64,000 nucleotides of DNA, from positions 248,001-312,000 of the forward strand of contig VWVT01000003.1 of assembly GCA_008638415.1 (NCBI GenBank). The letters are read 5' to 3'. The first letter of the stretch is position 1, and each line of letters begins with the position of its first letter. Below are positions 23,673 to 33,452 of this stretch, piece by piece. Under the pieces are notes generated by a model, which did no database searches, had not been told where the DNA came from, and was given only the letters and a program-made list of their open reading frames with translations. The DNA comes from Nocardiopsis sinuspersici (GTDB taxonomy: Bacteria > Actinomycetota > Actinomycetes > Streptosporangiales > Streptosporangiaceae). Both the position numbers and the translations under genes were made by a program.

Positions 23673-24347
23673 ATGGACGGCAACCGACGCGGGGTCATCT
23701 GCGACTGGGGCGGTGTGCTCACACCACCGCTGCGCGACGGCATCCGGGCCTGGCTGCACGCCGACCGCATCGACGTCGAGCACTACCACGAGGTCATGCG
23801 TCCCTACTTCGACGACAGCTGCGGCGGGGAGAACCCCGTGCACGCGCTGGAGCGGGGCGAGATCGACACCCGCGAGTTCGAGCGCGAGCTGGCGGCCCTG
23901 CTGCGCTGCACGCACGGCGGTCCGGTGGTGGCCGAAGGGCTGATCGACCGCATGTTCTGCGAGTTCGACCCGGTGCACGCCATGTACGAGGCACTGCGCG
24001 AGGCCAGGGACGGCGGAGCCGGCACCGCCCTGCTGTCGAACTCCTGGGGCAACTGCTATCCCCGTGAGCACTTCGACGCCACCTTCGACACGGTGGTCAT
24101 CTCCGGTGAGGTGGGGATGCGCAAACCCGAGGAGCGCATCTACCTGCACACCTGTGAACGACTCGGCCTGCGTCCCGAGGACTGCGTGTTCATCGACGAC
24201 CTGGAGCACAACGTCCGCATCGCCGAGGAGCTCGGTATGACCGGCATCCTGCACACCGACGTGGGCACCACGCGGTTGGAGCTGGAGCGGTTCCTGGCGC
24301 CGGACGGCGACGGCGCGCCCCCGGTCCCCGACGAGCGGGCGGCCTGA
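23673..24347 (+). CDS. HAD-superfamily hydrolase
   Basis: A 224-aa HAD subfamily IA protein. Motif I is CDWGGVLT with nucleophile D11; note GG instead of the usual DxD general acid position, as in many epoxide-hydrolase-N-like HADs. The helical cap spans about 20-100, motif II is LLSNSW, motif III lysine is in GMRKPEERIY, and motif IV is VFIDDLEHN. It probably hydrolyses a small phosphate ester or acts as a dehalogenase-type hydrolase; substrate unknown. GGAGGGG lies 6 nt before ATG 23673. A monocistronic unit. Confidence 0.85.
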   Translation: MDGNRRGVICDWGGVLTPPLRDGIRAWLHADRIDVEHYHEVMRPYFDDSCGGENPVHALERGEIDTREFERELAALLRCTHGGPVVAEGLIDRMFCEFDPVHAMYEALREARDGGAGTALLSNSWGNCYPREHFDATFDTVVISGEVGMRKPEERIYLHTCERLGLRPEDCVFIDDLEHNVRIAEELGMTGILHTDVGTTRLELERFLAPDGDGAPPVPDERAA

Positions 24348-24450
24348 CCCCGCCACGGCGTGCCCCTCCCCGGCCACGGGCAGGGGCGCCGGGGCGGCCC
24401 GGATTTGGCACACTTGACGTGATCAGCCCACGTCCCGGAGAGTCGCTCAC

Positions 24451-24909
24451 ATGTACGTCTTCCTGCCCAGCACCATCCCCGCCCTGGTCCGCCTGTTGGA
24501 GGAGGGGCGGCTGGAGGACGTACCGCTGACCGCGTTCACGGCCGACCCCGGTCCCGGCGAGGACGCCGAGGAGGTCGAGTACGAGGCCATGTACGCCGCG
24601 GCCGGTGAGTCCCTGGCGCTGCTGGCCGCCGACCCCGGAGCGCCCCGCCGCCGGGTGGTGCTGGTCGCGGACATGCCCGACCGCGTGGTCGAGCACGAGG
24701 GCCGCGCGGGGGAGGGCGTGGCCCGTGTGAAGGTCACCGGAGCGGTTCCCTACAAGAAGCTGGCCTCGGCGCACGTGGACGACGCCGACGCCGCCCGCGA
24801 CATCGCGGTGGCGGTTCAGGACCCCGCCTCGGACGCCGCGGAGGGCCACGAGCTGATGTGGTTCGCCGTCCAGGAGCTGCGCTATCTCGTCCGGGAGGAC
24901 GGGGCGTAG
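24451..24909 (+). CDS. DUF6912 family protein
   Basis: A 152-aa acidic protein opening with MYVFLPSTIPALVRLLEEGR, the N-terminal pattern of a conserved actinobacterial family (DUF6912). It continues with AFTADPG, EYEAMYAAAGESLALL and the C-terminal ELMWFAVQELRYL. No signal peptide, membrane segment or catalytic motif is visible. Function unknown. ATG 24451 follows CGGAGAG. A convergent terminator separates it from the MFS gene. Confidence 0.8.
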   Translation: MYVFLPSTIPALVRLLEEGRLEDVPLTAFTADPGPGEDAEEVEYEAMYAAAGESLALLAADPGAPRRRVVLVADMPDRVVEHEGRAGEGVARVKVTGAVPYKKLASAHVDDADAARDIAVAVQDPASDAAEGHELMWFAVQELRYLVREDGA

Positions 24910-24928
24910 CCGTACGCCGTCCCGGGGC

Positions 24929-24955
24929 GGAGGCGGGCAGCCGTTCCCCGCCTCC
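24929..24955. terminator. Bidirectional hairpin between DUF6912 and MFS genes
   Basis: 9-bp perfect stem GGAGGCGGG/CCCGCCTCC with a 9-nt loop between convergent genes. Confidence 0.65.
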
Positions 24956-24982
24956 CACCCGCCCGGCCGCGGCCGGGCCCGC

Positions 24983-26365
24983 TCAGTGGCGCGGCGTGGG
25001 CCGGGACACCGCGCGGTGGGCGCACACCGCGGTGGCCAGCAGCAGCACGACGACCAGTCCCGCGCCGGCGGAGAACCCGGTCCAGGTGTCCCCGGCGGAC
25101 AGGAAGACACCGCCCAGGGCCGCCACTCCGACGACGTTGGCCAGCATGGTGCCAGTGGTGTTCAGCGCGGACACCGCGGAGGCGTGCCGCGGGCCCGCGA
25201 GCGCGCAGACGCGCGCGATCAGCGGGCTGTACCCGGCGGCGTGGCCGCATCCGGCGACGAACAGCACGGCGGACGCGGCCGCGGGCCAGCCGTCGCGGGC
25301 GAGCGGGACCAGGGCCGCGAGGCCCGCGGCGAAGGCCAGCGGCCCCAGCACCGGCAACGCCCTCCCGAGGCGCTCGGGCAGCCGGGTCCAGCCCAGGCTG
25401 ACCGCGCCGAACCCCAGGGCGAAGGGCACGAAGGCGACCCCGGCGGCCAGCGGTGACATCCCCAGCCCCGACTGCAGGTGCAGGGTGAGAGTGAACAGGA
25501 ACGCCGAGTAGCAGCCCATGACGGCGAAGCAGGCCGCCAGCCCCGGCCTCACTCCGCGCGGCCGCAGCACGCCGAGGTCGAGCAGGGGCTGGGCGGTGCG
25601 CCGCTCGTGGCGGACGAACACGGCCAGGGCCGCCGCTCCGGTCCCGAGGCCCAGCCAGGCCCAGCCGTGCTCGCGCCCGAAGACCAGCGCGGCGAGGAGC
25701 GTGCCCGTCCCCACGGCGAGGACCACCGCCCCCGGGAGGTCGAGGCGCTGACCGCGGACGCGCTCCCCGGCGGGCAGCAGGCGCGGGCCCAGCGCGAGGA
25801 GGACCAGACCCACCGGCACGTTGACCAGGAAGGCCGGACGCCATCCCAAACCGAACAGGTCGGCCCCGACGATCAGCCCTCCCGCGACCTGGCCCAGTGC
25901 CACGCCCAGGGCCAGCACCATGGAGTACAGGCCGAGCGCCCGGTCGCGCGACCGGCCCCCGTGGCCCAGTTGGATGAGGGACATCACCTGGGGGACCATG
26001 AGCGCCCCGCCGCAGGCCTGGAGGATCCGCCCGGCGACCAGCGCGGGCGCGTTCGGCGCCAGTCCGCACAGCAGCGAGGCGAGGGTGAAGCCCGCCAGCC
26101 CCGCCAGGAACGCCCGGCGGTGGCCGACCAGGTCGCCGATCCGTGTGCAGGTGACGACCAGGACGCCGGTGGTCAGGACGTACCCGGCGACGACGAGCTG
26201 GACGGCGGCGTCGCCCGCGTCGAGGTCGGCACGGATCGTGGGAACGGCCACGTTGACGATGGAGCCGTCCATCGTGGCCATGGTCTGTCCGACGAGCAGG
26301 ACCACGAGTCCGCCGGTGAGCACGGCGGTGGGACGCAGGGTGCTGGAGGTCATGGCGGCCAGCAT
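24983..26365 (-). CDS. MFS drug exporter (DHA2/EmrB-QacA type)
   Basis: A 460-aa transporter, length and hydrophobicity consistent with 14 helices. Motif A-like GDLVGHRRAF lies after TM2, TM1 has MATMDGSIVNVAVPTI and TM4 QACGGALMVPQVM. It exports small amphiphilic compounds by proton antiport. Two starts are possible, ATG 26365 and ATG 26353; neither has a strong ribosome-binding site. It diverges from an AraC-type regulator only about 54 bp away, which probably controls it. Confidence 0.9.
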   Translation of the reverse strand: MLAAMTSSTLRPTAVLTGGLVVLLVGQTMATMDGSIVNVAVPTIRADLDAGDAAVQLVVAGYVLTTGVLVVTCTRIGDLVGHRRAFLAGLAGFTLASLLCGLAPNAPALVAGRILQACGGALMVPQVMSLIQLGHGGRSRDRALGLYSMVLALGVALGQVAGGLIVGADLFGLGWRPAFLVNVPVGLVLLALGPRLLPAGERVRGQRLDLPGAVVLAVGTGTLLAALVFGREHGWAWLGLGTGAAALAVFVRHERRTAQPLLDLGVLRPRGVRPGLAACFAVMGCYSAFLFTLTLHLQSGLGMSPLAAGVAFVPFALGFGAVSLGWTRLPERLGRALPVLGPLAFAAGLAALVPLARDGWPAAASAVLFVAGCGHAAGYSPLIARVCALAGPRHASAVSALNTTGTMLANVVGVAALGGVFLSAGDTWTGFSAGAGLVVVLLLATAVCAHRAVSRPTPRH

Positions 26366-26418
26366 GGCCGTGCCGGCCGGCCCCGGTCTTGAAGATCCTT
26401 GTGCGTAGTCTTTCGTGT

Positions 26419-27201
26419 ATGCGTTCGGTACGAGCCGTGCACACGGGCGAGCACGTGTCGGTGCACGCCGTCTCCTGCGTCGGCGGGCACACGGGCTGGT
26501 CCGGGCCGGAGAGCTCGGACACGGTGGGGGTCGTCCTGGTGCGCCGGGGCCGGTTCCGGCTGCGCGGCCAAGGCGGTGAGGTCGCCGTGGACCGGACGGT
26601 GGGCTACGTGGAGCTGCCCGGCCGGGAGCGCGGATTCCTCCACCTGGAGGGCGGTGACGAGTGCACCTCGGTCACCGTGGCGGAGGGGCTGTGGCGGGAG
26701 GCCTCCGACGACCGTACGGTGCCCCCCGCGTTCGGGGTCGACGGGCGGCTGGACACGGCGCACCGCCTGCTGCTGCGTGCCGACGACGACCTCGCGGCCA
26801 CGGAGCGCCTGCTGTGGCTGTTGCGCCGGGCCTTCCACGGGGCCCTGCTGCCGGTGACGGCGGGTCCAGGGCGCCGTGCGCTGGCCGAGTCCGCCCGGGA
26901 GGCGGTCCTGGCCGACCACCCCGACTCCCGCGACCTCGTACGCCTGGCCCGCCTGCTCGGAGTCGGCCCCGCCCACCTGAGCCGCACGTTCCGGCACCAC
27001 ACCGGCGTGACGGTCAGCGGGTTCCGCACCCGCGTCCGCGTGGCCCGCGCGCTGGACCGGATCGAGGACGGTGCGGGCGGTCTGGCCGAGATCGCCGCCG
27101 ACCTGGGTTTCGCCGACCAGGCCCACCTGACCCGTGCGGTGCGGGCCGAGACGGGGCGCACACCGTCGGCCCTGCGCGCGGCCCTGGCCTCCGGCCGGTG
27201 A
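26419..27201 (+). CDS. AraC-family transcriptional regulator
   Basis: A 260-aa regulator. The N-terminal region (1-150) is a cupin-like sensor; the C-terminal two helix-turn-helix units (about 160-258) contain RLARLLGVGPAHLSRTFRHHTG and IAADLGFADQAHLTRAVRAETGRTPSALR, typical of AraC. ATG 26419 is preferred; a TTG 30 bp upstream is possible. TAGTCT ends 7 nt before the ATG and could be a -10 element of a leaderless mRNA. It shares a short promoter region with the divergent MFS exporter, the likely target. Confidence 0.88.
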   Translation: MRSVRAVHTGEHVSVHAVSCVGGHTGWSGPESSDTVGVVLVRRGRFRLRGQGGEVAVDRTVGYVELPGRERGFLHLEGGDECTSVTVAEGLWREASDDRTVPPAFGVDGRLDTAHRLLLRADDDLAATERLLWLLRRAFHGALLPVTAGPGRRALAESAREAVLADHPDSRDLVRLARLLGVGPAHLSRTFRHHTGVTVSGFRTRVRVARALDRIEDGAGGLAEIAADLGFADQAHLTRAVRAETGRTPSALRAALASGR

Positions 27202-27275
27202 GGACCTGTCCGGAACCCCCTGTCCGTGGCCGGACCCGGACGGAGGTTTCTGCCTTTCTCGGGCCATACGGCAAG

Positions 27276-28022
27276 ATGGAGTCGTCCCCGACCGGTTCAT
27301 CTCGCGAGGAGTCAGCCATCAGCCGCCTGGTGCTATGGAACATCGACCTCACCCTCCTCGACGTGGGGCGGGTGATGAGGGCCGCCTACGCCGAGGCCTT
27401 CGAGAAGGTCACCGGCGAGCCGCTGGTCTACCTGACCTCGGTGGCGGGCCGCACCGACTCGGAGATGTTCTTCGAGTTCTGCGCCCGCAACTACGTCGAC
27501 GTCGAGCCGGACACCAGCATCCTGGGCGAGTTCCTGGACGCCCTGGAGGAGTCCTTCGGCAGGCGTGCCGAGGAGCTGCCGGCCAAGGGCTGGGCGATGC
27601 CCGGCGCGGCCGCCTCCCTGGCGGCCGTGGCCTCCATGCCCGACACCGTCCAGACCGTGGTCAGCGGCAGCACCCGCGCCAACGCCACGGCCAAGCTGGC
27701 CGCGTTCGGCCTGGACTCCTACCTCGACCTGTCCATCGGCGGATACGGCTCGGTCAACTACCCCAAGTCCAGCCTGATCCAGTCCATCCGCCTGCACGCG
27801 GCGGGCGAGGGCGGGCGGGCCTACACCGAGAAGGAGACGGTGTTCGTCACCGACTCCGCACCGGACGTGCGCGCCGCCCTGATCGGTGGCGCGGTCCCGG
27901 TCGCGGTGCTCAGCGGTTCGATGACGGAGGGTCAGCTGCGCGAGGCCGGAGCGATCGCCGTCCTGCCCGACCTGACCGATCCGCGCGCCGTCATGACCGC
28001 GGTCCACCAGGTGACGGCCTGA
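27276..28022 (+). CDS. HAD-superfamily hydrolase (phosphoglycolate-phosphatase-like)
   Basis: A 248-aa protein with motif I LVLWNIDLTLLDVG: nucleophile position N (NID rather than DID), so the first aspartate of the DxD pair is replaced while the second (D) remains. Motif II VVSGST, the lysine region NYPKSSLI, and motif IV VFVTDSAPDVRAAL are present. The replaced nucleophile makes phosphatase activity doubtful. ATG 27276 gives an N-terminal extension unlike the family; an ATC at 27318 has the better-spaced GAGGAG. It follows the AraC gene by 74 bp. Confidence 0.8.
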   Translation: MESSPTGSSREESAISRLVLWNIDLTLLDVGRVMRAAYAEAFEKVTGEPLVYLTSVAGRTDSEMFFEFCARNYVDVEPDTSILGEFLDALEESFGRRAEELPAKGWAMPGAAASLAAVASMPDTVQTVVSGSTRANATAKLAAFGLDSYLDLSIGGYGSVNYPKSSLIQSIRLHAAGEGGRAYTEKETVFVTDSAPDVRAALIGGAVPVAVLSGSMTEGQLREAGAIAVLPDLTDPRAVMTAVHQVTA

Positions 28023-28375
28023 CAGCGACATGTTCGCCGTCCCCGTGGGGTAGGTCGTGGCCCATGTACGCAGTCACCGATCACCGCAATACAGACCTAA
28101 CAGTGCGTAACCATCATGTAACGGTGTCGGTCCTGTTTCCGGGGTCGACAACCAGTAGCCTGGACAGCGGGCGGGCTCGGGACAACGTGGTCCGGAGCTC
28201 CGCGCCCCGACCACCCGTGCGCGCGGGTCGATCCCCAACCGTCATACCGGCGGGTCCCTCGCGGCCCGGGGTGGTCACACGGAATCACACGACAGAACAC
28301 GACTTCACAGATCACCTGACCGTTTGCTCTGCCAGTGCGCGTGCGACGTTGCTCACAAAGGAGTGAGAGATCCCT
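28023..28375 (+). promoter_or_regulatory. gdh upstream region with GTAAC-N6-GTAAC element
   Basis: A 353-bp gap. GTAAC at 28107-28111 and 28118-28122 form a direct repeat with 11-bp period, the geometry of GlnR boxes (GTnAC-N6-GAAAC) and of OmpR-family/MtrA tandem sites. A possible -10 TAGCCT lies at 28156-28161, about 35 bp downstream. The remaining 200 nt up to the ATG look like a leader without obvious structure; AAAGGAGTGAG before the ATG is the ribosome-binding site. Confidence 0.55.
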
Positions 28376-31300
28376 ATGTCCGGGCAATCCGACGTCCATC
28401 TCCAGAAGCTGCTCAGTGACGCGGCCGCCAAGTGGTCTCCAGGGGCGCGTATCAGCCCCGAGGAGGCCGACGCGGTCCGGCGCTTCCTCCCCGTCTACTA
28501 CCGCCACACGGACCCGGAGGAGATCAGCGGCCGTTCCCCGGAGCAGATCTGCGGTCCCGCCGAGGCCCACCTCGCCTTCGGCACCCACCGTGCGCCCGGA
28601 AGGGCCAAGGTCCGCGTCTACACCCCCGACGCCGAGCGCGACGGCTGGGACCAGCAGACCAGCGTTCTCGAGGTCGTCACCGACAACGCCCCCTTCCTCG
28701 TCTCCTCCGTCACCATGGCCCTCGGCGACCTCGGCGCCGGAGTCCGGCTGGTCGTCCACCCGCAGATGACCGTCGGCCGTGACCTGGACGGACGCCTGCG
28801 CCAGGTCGACCCGGAGATCGGCGGCGAGGACCTGCTGCCCATCGACGAGTCCTGGATGCACATCGAGATCGACCCGCAGTCCGATCCGGGGCGCGTCGAG
28901 GAGATCGCCGCACGCGTGGAGAACGTCCTGGCCGACGTGCGCTACGTGGACGAGGACGCCGCCAAGATGAGCGACCGGGCCATCCGGATCGCCGACGAGC
29001 TGGCCGCCTACCCCGACCGCCTCGTGGCCGGGGGAGTGGACCCGCGCGAGATCGGCGAGAGCGTCGACTTCCTGCGCTGGACCGCCGGACGCCACTTCAC
29101 CTTCATGGGCTACCGCGAGTACAGCCTGGTCACCGACGACAACGGCGACGACTCCCTGCGCCCCGAGCCCGGCTCCGGCCTGGGCGTCCTGCGGATGGAC
29201 CCGCCCGACTCCACCAGCTTCGCCGCGCTGCCCCCCGAGATCCGCGCCAAGGCACGCGAGCCCTACATCCTCGTCCTGACCAAGGCCAACTCGCGCGCCA
29301 CCGTCTACCGCCCCAAGTACCTGGACTACGTGGGCGTCAAGAAGTTCGACGCCCAGGGCAACATCGTCGGAGAGCGCCGGTTCCTCGGCCTGTTCACCTC
29401 CCAGGCCAACACCACCAGCATCTCCCAGATCCCCATCATGCGCCGCAAGCAGGCCGAGGTGCTGTCCCTGGCCGGGTTCGAGGCCGACAGCTACGACGGC
29501 AGGGACCTCATCGAGCTCCTGGAGACCTTCCCCCGCGAGGAGCTCCTACAGATCCCCGTGGGCGAGCTGTACAACATCGTGCGGGGGGTCCTGCGCCTGC
29601 GCGACCGGCGCGGCACCAAGCTGTTCATGCGCCGCGACCCCTACGGCGGTCGGTACATGTCGTGCTTCGTGTACATGCCGCGCGACCAGTACAGCACCCG
29701 GGTGCGCCTGGACATCCAGAACGTCCTGGCCGACGCCTTCGAGGGCGCCACCATGGACCACAACGTGCTGATCGGATCCGCTCCGCTCGCCCGCCTGTAC
29801 CTGGTGGCGCGGGCCCGGCACGGACAGACCCTCGCCGACATCGACCAGGTCGCCCTGGAGGAGAAGGTCCGCCAGGCCGCCCGCTCCTGGGACGCCGACC
29901 TCGACGACGCCCTCGCCGGGGCCTTCGGCCCCATGCGCGCCACCGAGCTCAAGGACCGCTACGCCGGCGGCCTGACCGAGGCCTACAAGGTCGACAACGG
30001 CCCCGCCGCCGCGGCCGACGACATCGCACAGCTGGAGAGGCTCCTCAACCGGACCGACCCCGAGCGGCGGCACGGCGAGTTCTCGGCCGTCCTGTACCAG
30101 CGCGAGGACGCCGATCCCGGCTGCCACCGGTTCCGCCTCTACCGGATCGGCGAGCCCATCTCGCTCTCGCGCGTCCTGCCCGTCCTGGAGAACCTGGGCG
30201 TGGAGGTCGTCGACGAGCGGCCCTACGACATCACCGTCCGGGACGTGGGCACGGTGTGGGTCTACGACTTCGGCCTCGGACCGATCCCCGAGTCCGACCT
30301 GGCGCCCGCACGTCTCAAGGCCCTGTTCGAGGAGGCCTTCGACGCCTCCTGGCGCGACCTCGGCGAGAGCGACCGGTTCAACGCCCTGGTGGTGCGCGCC
30401 GGGCTCGACTGGCGCCAGCTCACCGTGCTGCGCGCCTACGCCAAGTACCTGCGCCAGACCGGTTCCACGTTCACGCCCGAGTACCTGGCCGACATCCTGG
30501 TCGCCAACGTGGGCATCGCCAACCTGCTGGTCGAGCTGTTCGAGGCCCGGTTCGACCCCGACCAGCCCGACGAGGGCCGCGACGAGCGCACCGGCGTCCT
30601 CGTCCGCAAGATCGAGGGCGAGCTGGACGCCGTGGCCAGCCTGGACCACGACCGCGTCCTGCGCTCGTTCCTGGCGGTCATCCGCGCCACCCTGCGCACC
30701 AACCACTACCAGGGCCACCCGTACCTGGTGCTCAAGCTCAACCCGCAGCAGATCCCGGACCTGCCGAACCCGCGGCCCCGGTACGAGATGTACGTGTACT
30801 CCACGCGCATGGAGGGCGTGCACCTGCGCTTCGGCGCGGTCGCACGCGGCGGGCTGCGCTGGTCGGACCGCCTGGAGGACTTCCGCACCGAGGTCCTGGG
30901 CCTGGTCAAGGCCCAGATGGTGAAGAACGCCGTCATCGTCCCCAGCGGCGCCAAGGGCGGCTTCGTGTGCAAGCGACTGCCCCAGAACGGCACCCGCGAG
31001 GAGGTGAGGGCCGAGGTCGTGTCCTGCTACAAGCAGTTCGTCAGCGGCCTGCTGGACGTCACCGACAACCTCGTGGACGGCGAGACCGTCCACCCCGAGC
31101 GCACCGTCCTGCACGACGGCGACGACTCCTACCTGGTGGTCGCCGCGGACAAGGGCACCGCCACCTTCTCCGACACCGCCAACGCCATCTCCACCGAGCG
31201 CGGCTTCTGGCTCGGCGACGCCTTCGCCTCCGGCGGCTCGGTCGGCTACGACCACAAGGCCATGGGCATCACCGCGCGCGGCGCCTGGGAGTCGGTCCGG

Positions 31301-33244
31301 TACCACTTCCGCGAGATGGGCGTGAACGTGCAGGAGGAGCCCTTCACGGTCGTGGGCGTCGGCGACATGTCCGGTGACGTGTTCGGCAACGGGATGCTGC
31401 TGTCCAAGCAGATCCGGCTGATCGCCGCCTTCGACCACCGCCACGTCTTCCTCGACCCGGACCCGGACCCGCACACCTCGTGGGTGGAGCGCAAGCGGGT
31501 GTTCGACCTGCCCCGCAGCACGTGGGAGGACTACGACCCGAAGCTGATCTCCGAGGGCGGCGGCGTGCACCCGCGCACCGCCAAGTCCGTGCCGGTCACC
31601 CCGCAGGTGCGCGAGGCGCTCGGCATCGAGGAGGAGGTGGAGGCCCTCACCCCGGACGAGCTGATCCGGTACGTGCTCACCGCGCCCGTCGACCTGCTGT
31701 GGAACGGCGGCATCGGCACCTACGTCAAGGCCAGTACCGAGACGCACGCCGACGTGGGCGACAAGACCAACGACCAGTTGCGCGTGGACGCCGCCGACCT
31801 GCGGGTCAAGGTGATCGGCGAGGGCGGCAACCTGGGGCTGACGCAGGACGCGCGGATCGAGTTCGCCCGCGAGGGCGGCCGGGTCAACACCGACTTCATC
31901 GACAACTCCGCCGGTGTGGACACCTCCGACCACGAGGTCAACATCAAGATCATGCTGGACCGCGAGGTGCGGTCGGGGAAGCTGGACAAGGACGACCGCG
32001 ACCAGCTGTTCATCGACATGACCGACGAGGTCGCCGAGCTGGTACTGGACAACAACTACGCACAGAACACCGCGCTGGCCGCCTCGCGCAAGCAGGACAC
32101 CCAGATGCTGCACGTCCACGGCCGGTACATGCGGTACCTGGAGCGCTCCAAGGTCCTCAAGCGCAAGCAGGAGGACCTGCCCTCCGACAAGGCGATCGCG
32201 GAGCGGCGCGCGGCGGGCGCGGGGCTGACCGGCCCGGAGTTCGCCACCCTGCTGTCGTACACCAAGATCAGCCTCAAGGACCAGATCGGCCTGTCCGACC
32301 TGGCCGACGACCCCTACCTGGCCGACACGCTGACCGGGTACTTCCCGACGCCCCTGCGGTCGGAGCGCTTCGCCGAGGGCGTGGCCTCGCACCCGCTGCG
32401 CAGGGAGATCATCGTCAACCAGGTCGTGAACCACATGGTCAACCACTCCGGGGTGACCTTCGCGTTCCGGCTCAACGAGGAACTGGGCGCCAACCCCGCC
32501 GACATCGCCCGCGCCTACCTGGTGGTGCAGGAGGTGCTGGGGCTGCGCCGGTTCTGGGGCCGTGTGGAGGAGCTGGACCACAGGATCTCGGTGGACAACC
32601 AGCTCTCCCTGCTGCTGGAGACGCGCAAGCTCGCCGAGCGCTCCGCCCGGTGGCTGCTGCGCAACCGCACCTTCCCCTTCGACATCAGCAGTGAGATCGG
32701 CTACTTCGCCGAGGGTGTGGGCGAGGTGCTGCCGCGGCTGGACCAGCTGCTGCGGGGCCGTGACCGGGAGGCGTTCGTCGAGCGCCGCGACCGCTACACG
32801 TCGATGGGCGTGCCGACCGAGCTGGCCGAGCAGGTGGCCGTGATGGTGCCCGCCTACTCCACGCTGGACCTGGTGGAGATCTCCCACCGCACCGGGCGCC
32901 CCGTGGAGAAGGTCGCCGAGCTGTACTTCGAGCTGGCCGACCGGCTCAACATCAGCTGGTGGCGCGAGCGGATCATCGACCTGCCGCGGGACGACCGGTG
33001 GGCCACCACGGCCCGGGCCTCGCTGCGCGACGACCTGTACGCGGCGCACGCCGACCTGACGGCCCGGGTGCTGGAGAGCGGTCCGGCGGAGGAGCTCCCG
33101 GAGCTGATCGCCGAGTGGCTCGACCAGAACCGTGACCGGGTGGAGCGCGCCGGGATCACCCTGTCGGAGATCCAGGAGAACGAGCGGTTCGATCTGGCCA
33201 CGCTGTCCGTGGCGCTGCGGTCCTTCCGCGGCCTGGTGGGCTAG
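28376..33244 (+). CDS. gdh: NAD-specific glutamate dehydrogenase, large (GDH-180) type
   Basis: A 1622-aa enzyme of the bacterial GDH-180 family, first known from Streptomyces clavuligerus. The N-terminal ACT-like regulatory regions (1 to about 650) are followed by the catalytic core, with SGAKGGFVCK (about 858-867) for 2-oxoglutarate/Lys catalysis and VGDMSGDVFGNG plus LLWNGGIGTYVK in the dinucleotide domain, and a helical C-terminus. It oxidises glutamate to 2-oxoglutarate and ammonia with NAD, working mainly catabolically. Size and motifs are canonical. The GTAAC tandem upstream suggests nitrogen (GlnR or MtrA) control. Confidence 0.97.
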   Translation: MSGQSDVHLQKLLSDAAAKWSPGARISPEEADAVRRFLPVYYRHTDPEEISGRSPEQICGPAEAHLAFGTHRAPGRAKVRVYTPDAERDGWDQQTSVLEVVTDNAPFLVSSVTMALGDLGAGVRLVVHPQMTVGRDLDGRLRQVDPEIGGEDLLPIDESWMHIEIDPQSDPGRVEEIAARVENVLADVRYVDEDAAKMSDRAIRIADELAAYPDRLVAGGVDPREIGESVDFLRWTAGRHFTFMGYREYSLVTDDNGDDSLRPEPGSGLGVLRMDPPDSTSFAALPPEIRAKAREPYILVLTKANSRATVYRPKYLDYVGVKKFDAQGNIVGERRFLGLFTSQANTTSISQIPIMRRKQAEVLSLAGFEADSYDGRDLIELLETFPREELLQIPVGELYNIVRGVLRLRDRRGTKLFMRRDPYGGRYMSCFVYMPRDQYSTRVRLDIQNVLADAFEGATMDHNVLIGSAPLARLYLVARARHGQTLADIDQVALEEKVRQAARSWDADLDDALAGAFGPMRATELKDRYAGGLTEAYKVDNGPAAAADDIAQLERLLNRTDPERRHGEFSAVLYQREDADPGCHRFRLYRIGEPISLSRVLPVLENLGVEVVDERPYDITVRDVGTVWVYDFGLGPIPESDLAPARLKALFEEAFDASWRDLGESDRFNALVVRAGLDWRQLTVLRAYAKYLRQTGSTFTPEYLADILVANVGIANLLVELFEARFDPDQPDEGRDERTGVLVRKIEGELDAVASLDHDRVLRSFLAVIRATLRTNHYQGHPYLVLKLNPQQIPDLPNPRPRYEMYVYSTRMEGVHLRFGAVARGGLRWSDRLEDFRTEVLGLVKAQMVKNAVIVPSGAKGGFVCKRLPQNGTREEVRAEVVSCYKQFVSGLLDVTDNLVDGETVHPERTVLHDGDDSYLVVAADKGTATFSDTANAISTERGFWLGDAFASGGSVGYDHKAMGITARGAWESVRYHFREMGVNVQEEPFTVVGVGDMSGDVFGNGMLLSKQIRLIAAFDHRHVFLDPDPDPHTSWVERKRVFDLPRSTWEDYDPKLISEGGGVHPRTAKSVPVTPQVREALGIEEEVEALTPDELIRYVLTAPVDLLWNGGIGTYVKASTETHADVGDKTNDQLRVDAADLRVKVIGEGGNLGLTQDARIEFAREGGRVNTDFIDNSAGVDTSDHEVNIKIMLDREVRSGKLDKDDRDQLFIDMTDEVAELVLDNNYAQNTALAASRKQDTQMLHVHGRYMRYLERSKVLKRKQEDLPSDKAIAERRAAGAGLTGPEFATLLSYTKISLKDQIGLSDLADDPYLADTLTGYFPTPLRSERFAEGVASHPLRREIIVNQVVNHMVNHSGVTFAFRLNEELGANPADIARAYLVVQEVLGLRRFWGRVEELDHRISVDNQLSLLLETRKLAERSARWLLRNRTFPFDISSEIGYFAEGVGEVLPRLDQLLRGRDREAFVERRDRYTSMGVPTELAEQVAVMVPAYSTLDLVEISHRTGRPVEKVAELYFELADRLNISWWRERIIDLPRDDRWATTARASLRDDLYAAHADLTARVLESGPAEELPELIAEWLDQNRDRVERAGITLSEIQENERFDLATLSVALRSFRGLVG

Positions 33245-33312
33245 GGAAGGCCATCCGGGTCCGGGGCCGAAGGAGATCGTCCACAGGCACCGGGCCCCGA
33301 CGGCCGGCACAT

Positions 33313-33340
33313 GGGCCCCGCGTGTTCTCGCGCGGGGCCC
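33313..33340 (+). terminator. Hairpin between gdh and the convergent hydrolase
   Basis: Perfect 10-bp stem GGGCCCCGCG/CGCGGGGCCC with an 8-nt loop, 70 nt after the gdh stop; usable from both sides. Confidence 0.7.
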
Positions 33341-33452
33341 GTCCGGTCGGCGGCCCCACCCGCGGTGCGCCCGTGACGCACCCGCGGGCCGAGGGCTCCC
33401 GTGCCTTCGGCGTCCGGGCACGAGGCGCGGCGCGGCCTCAAGGAGGCACCGG

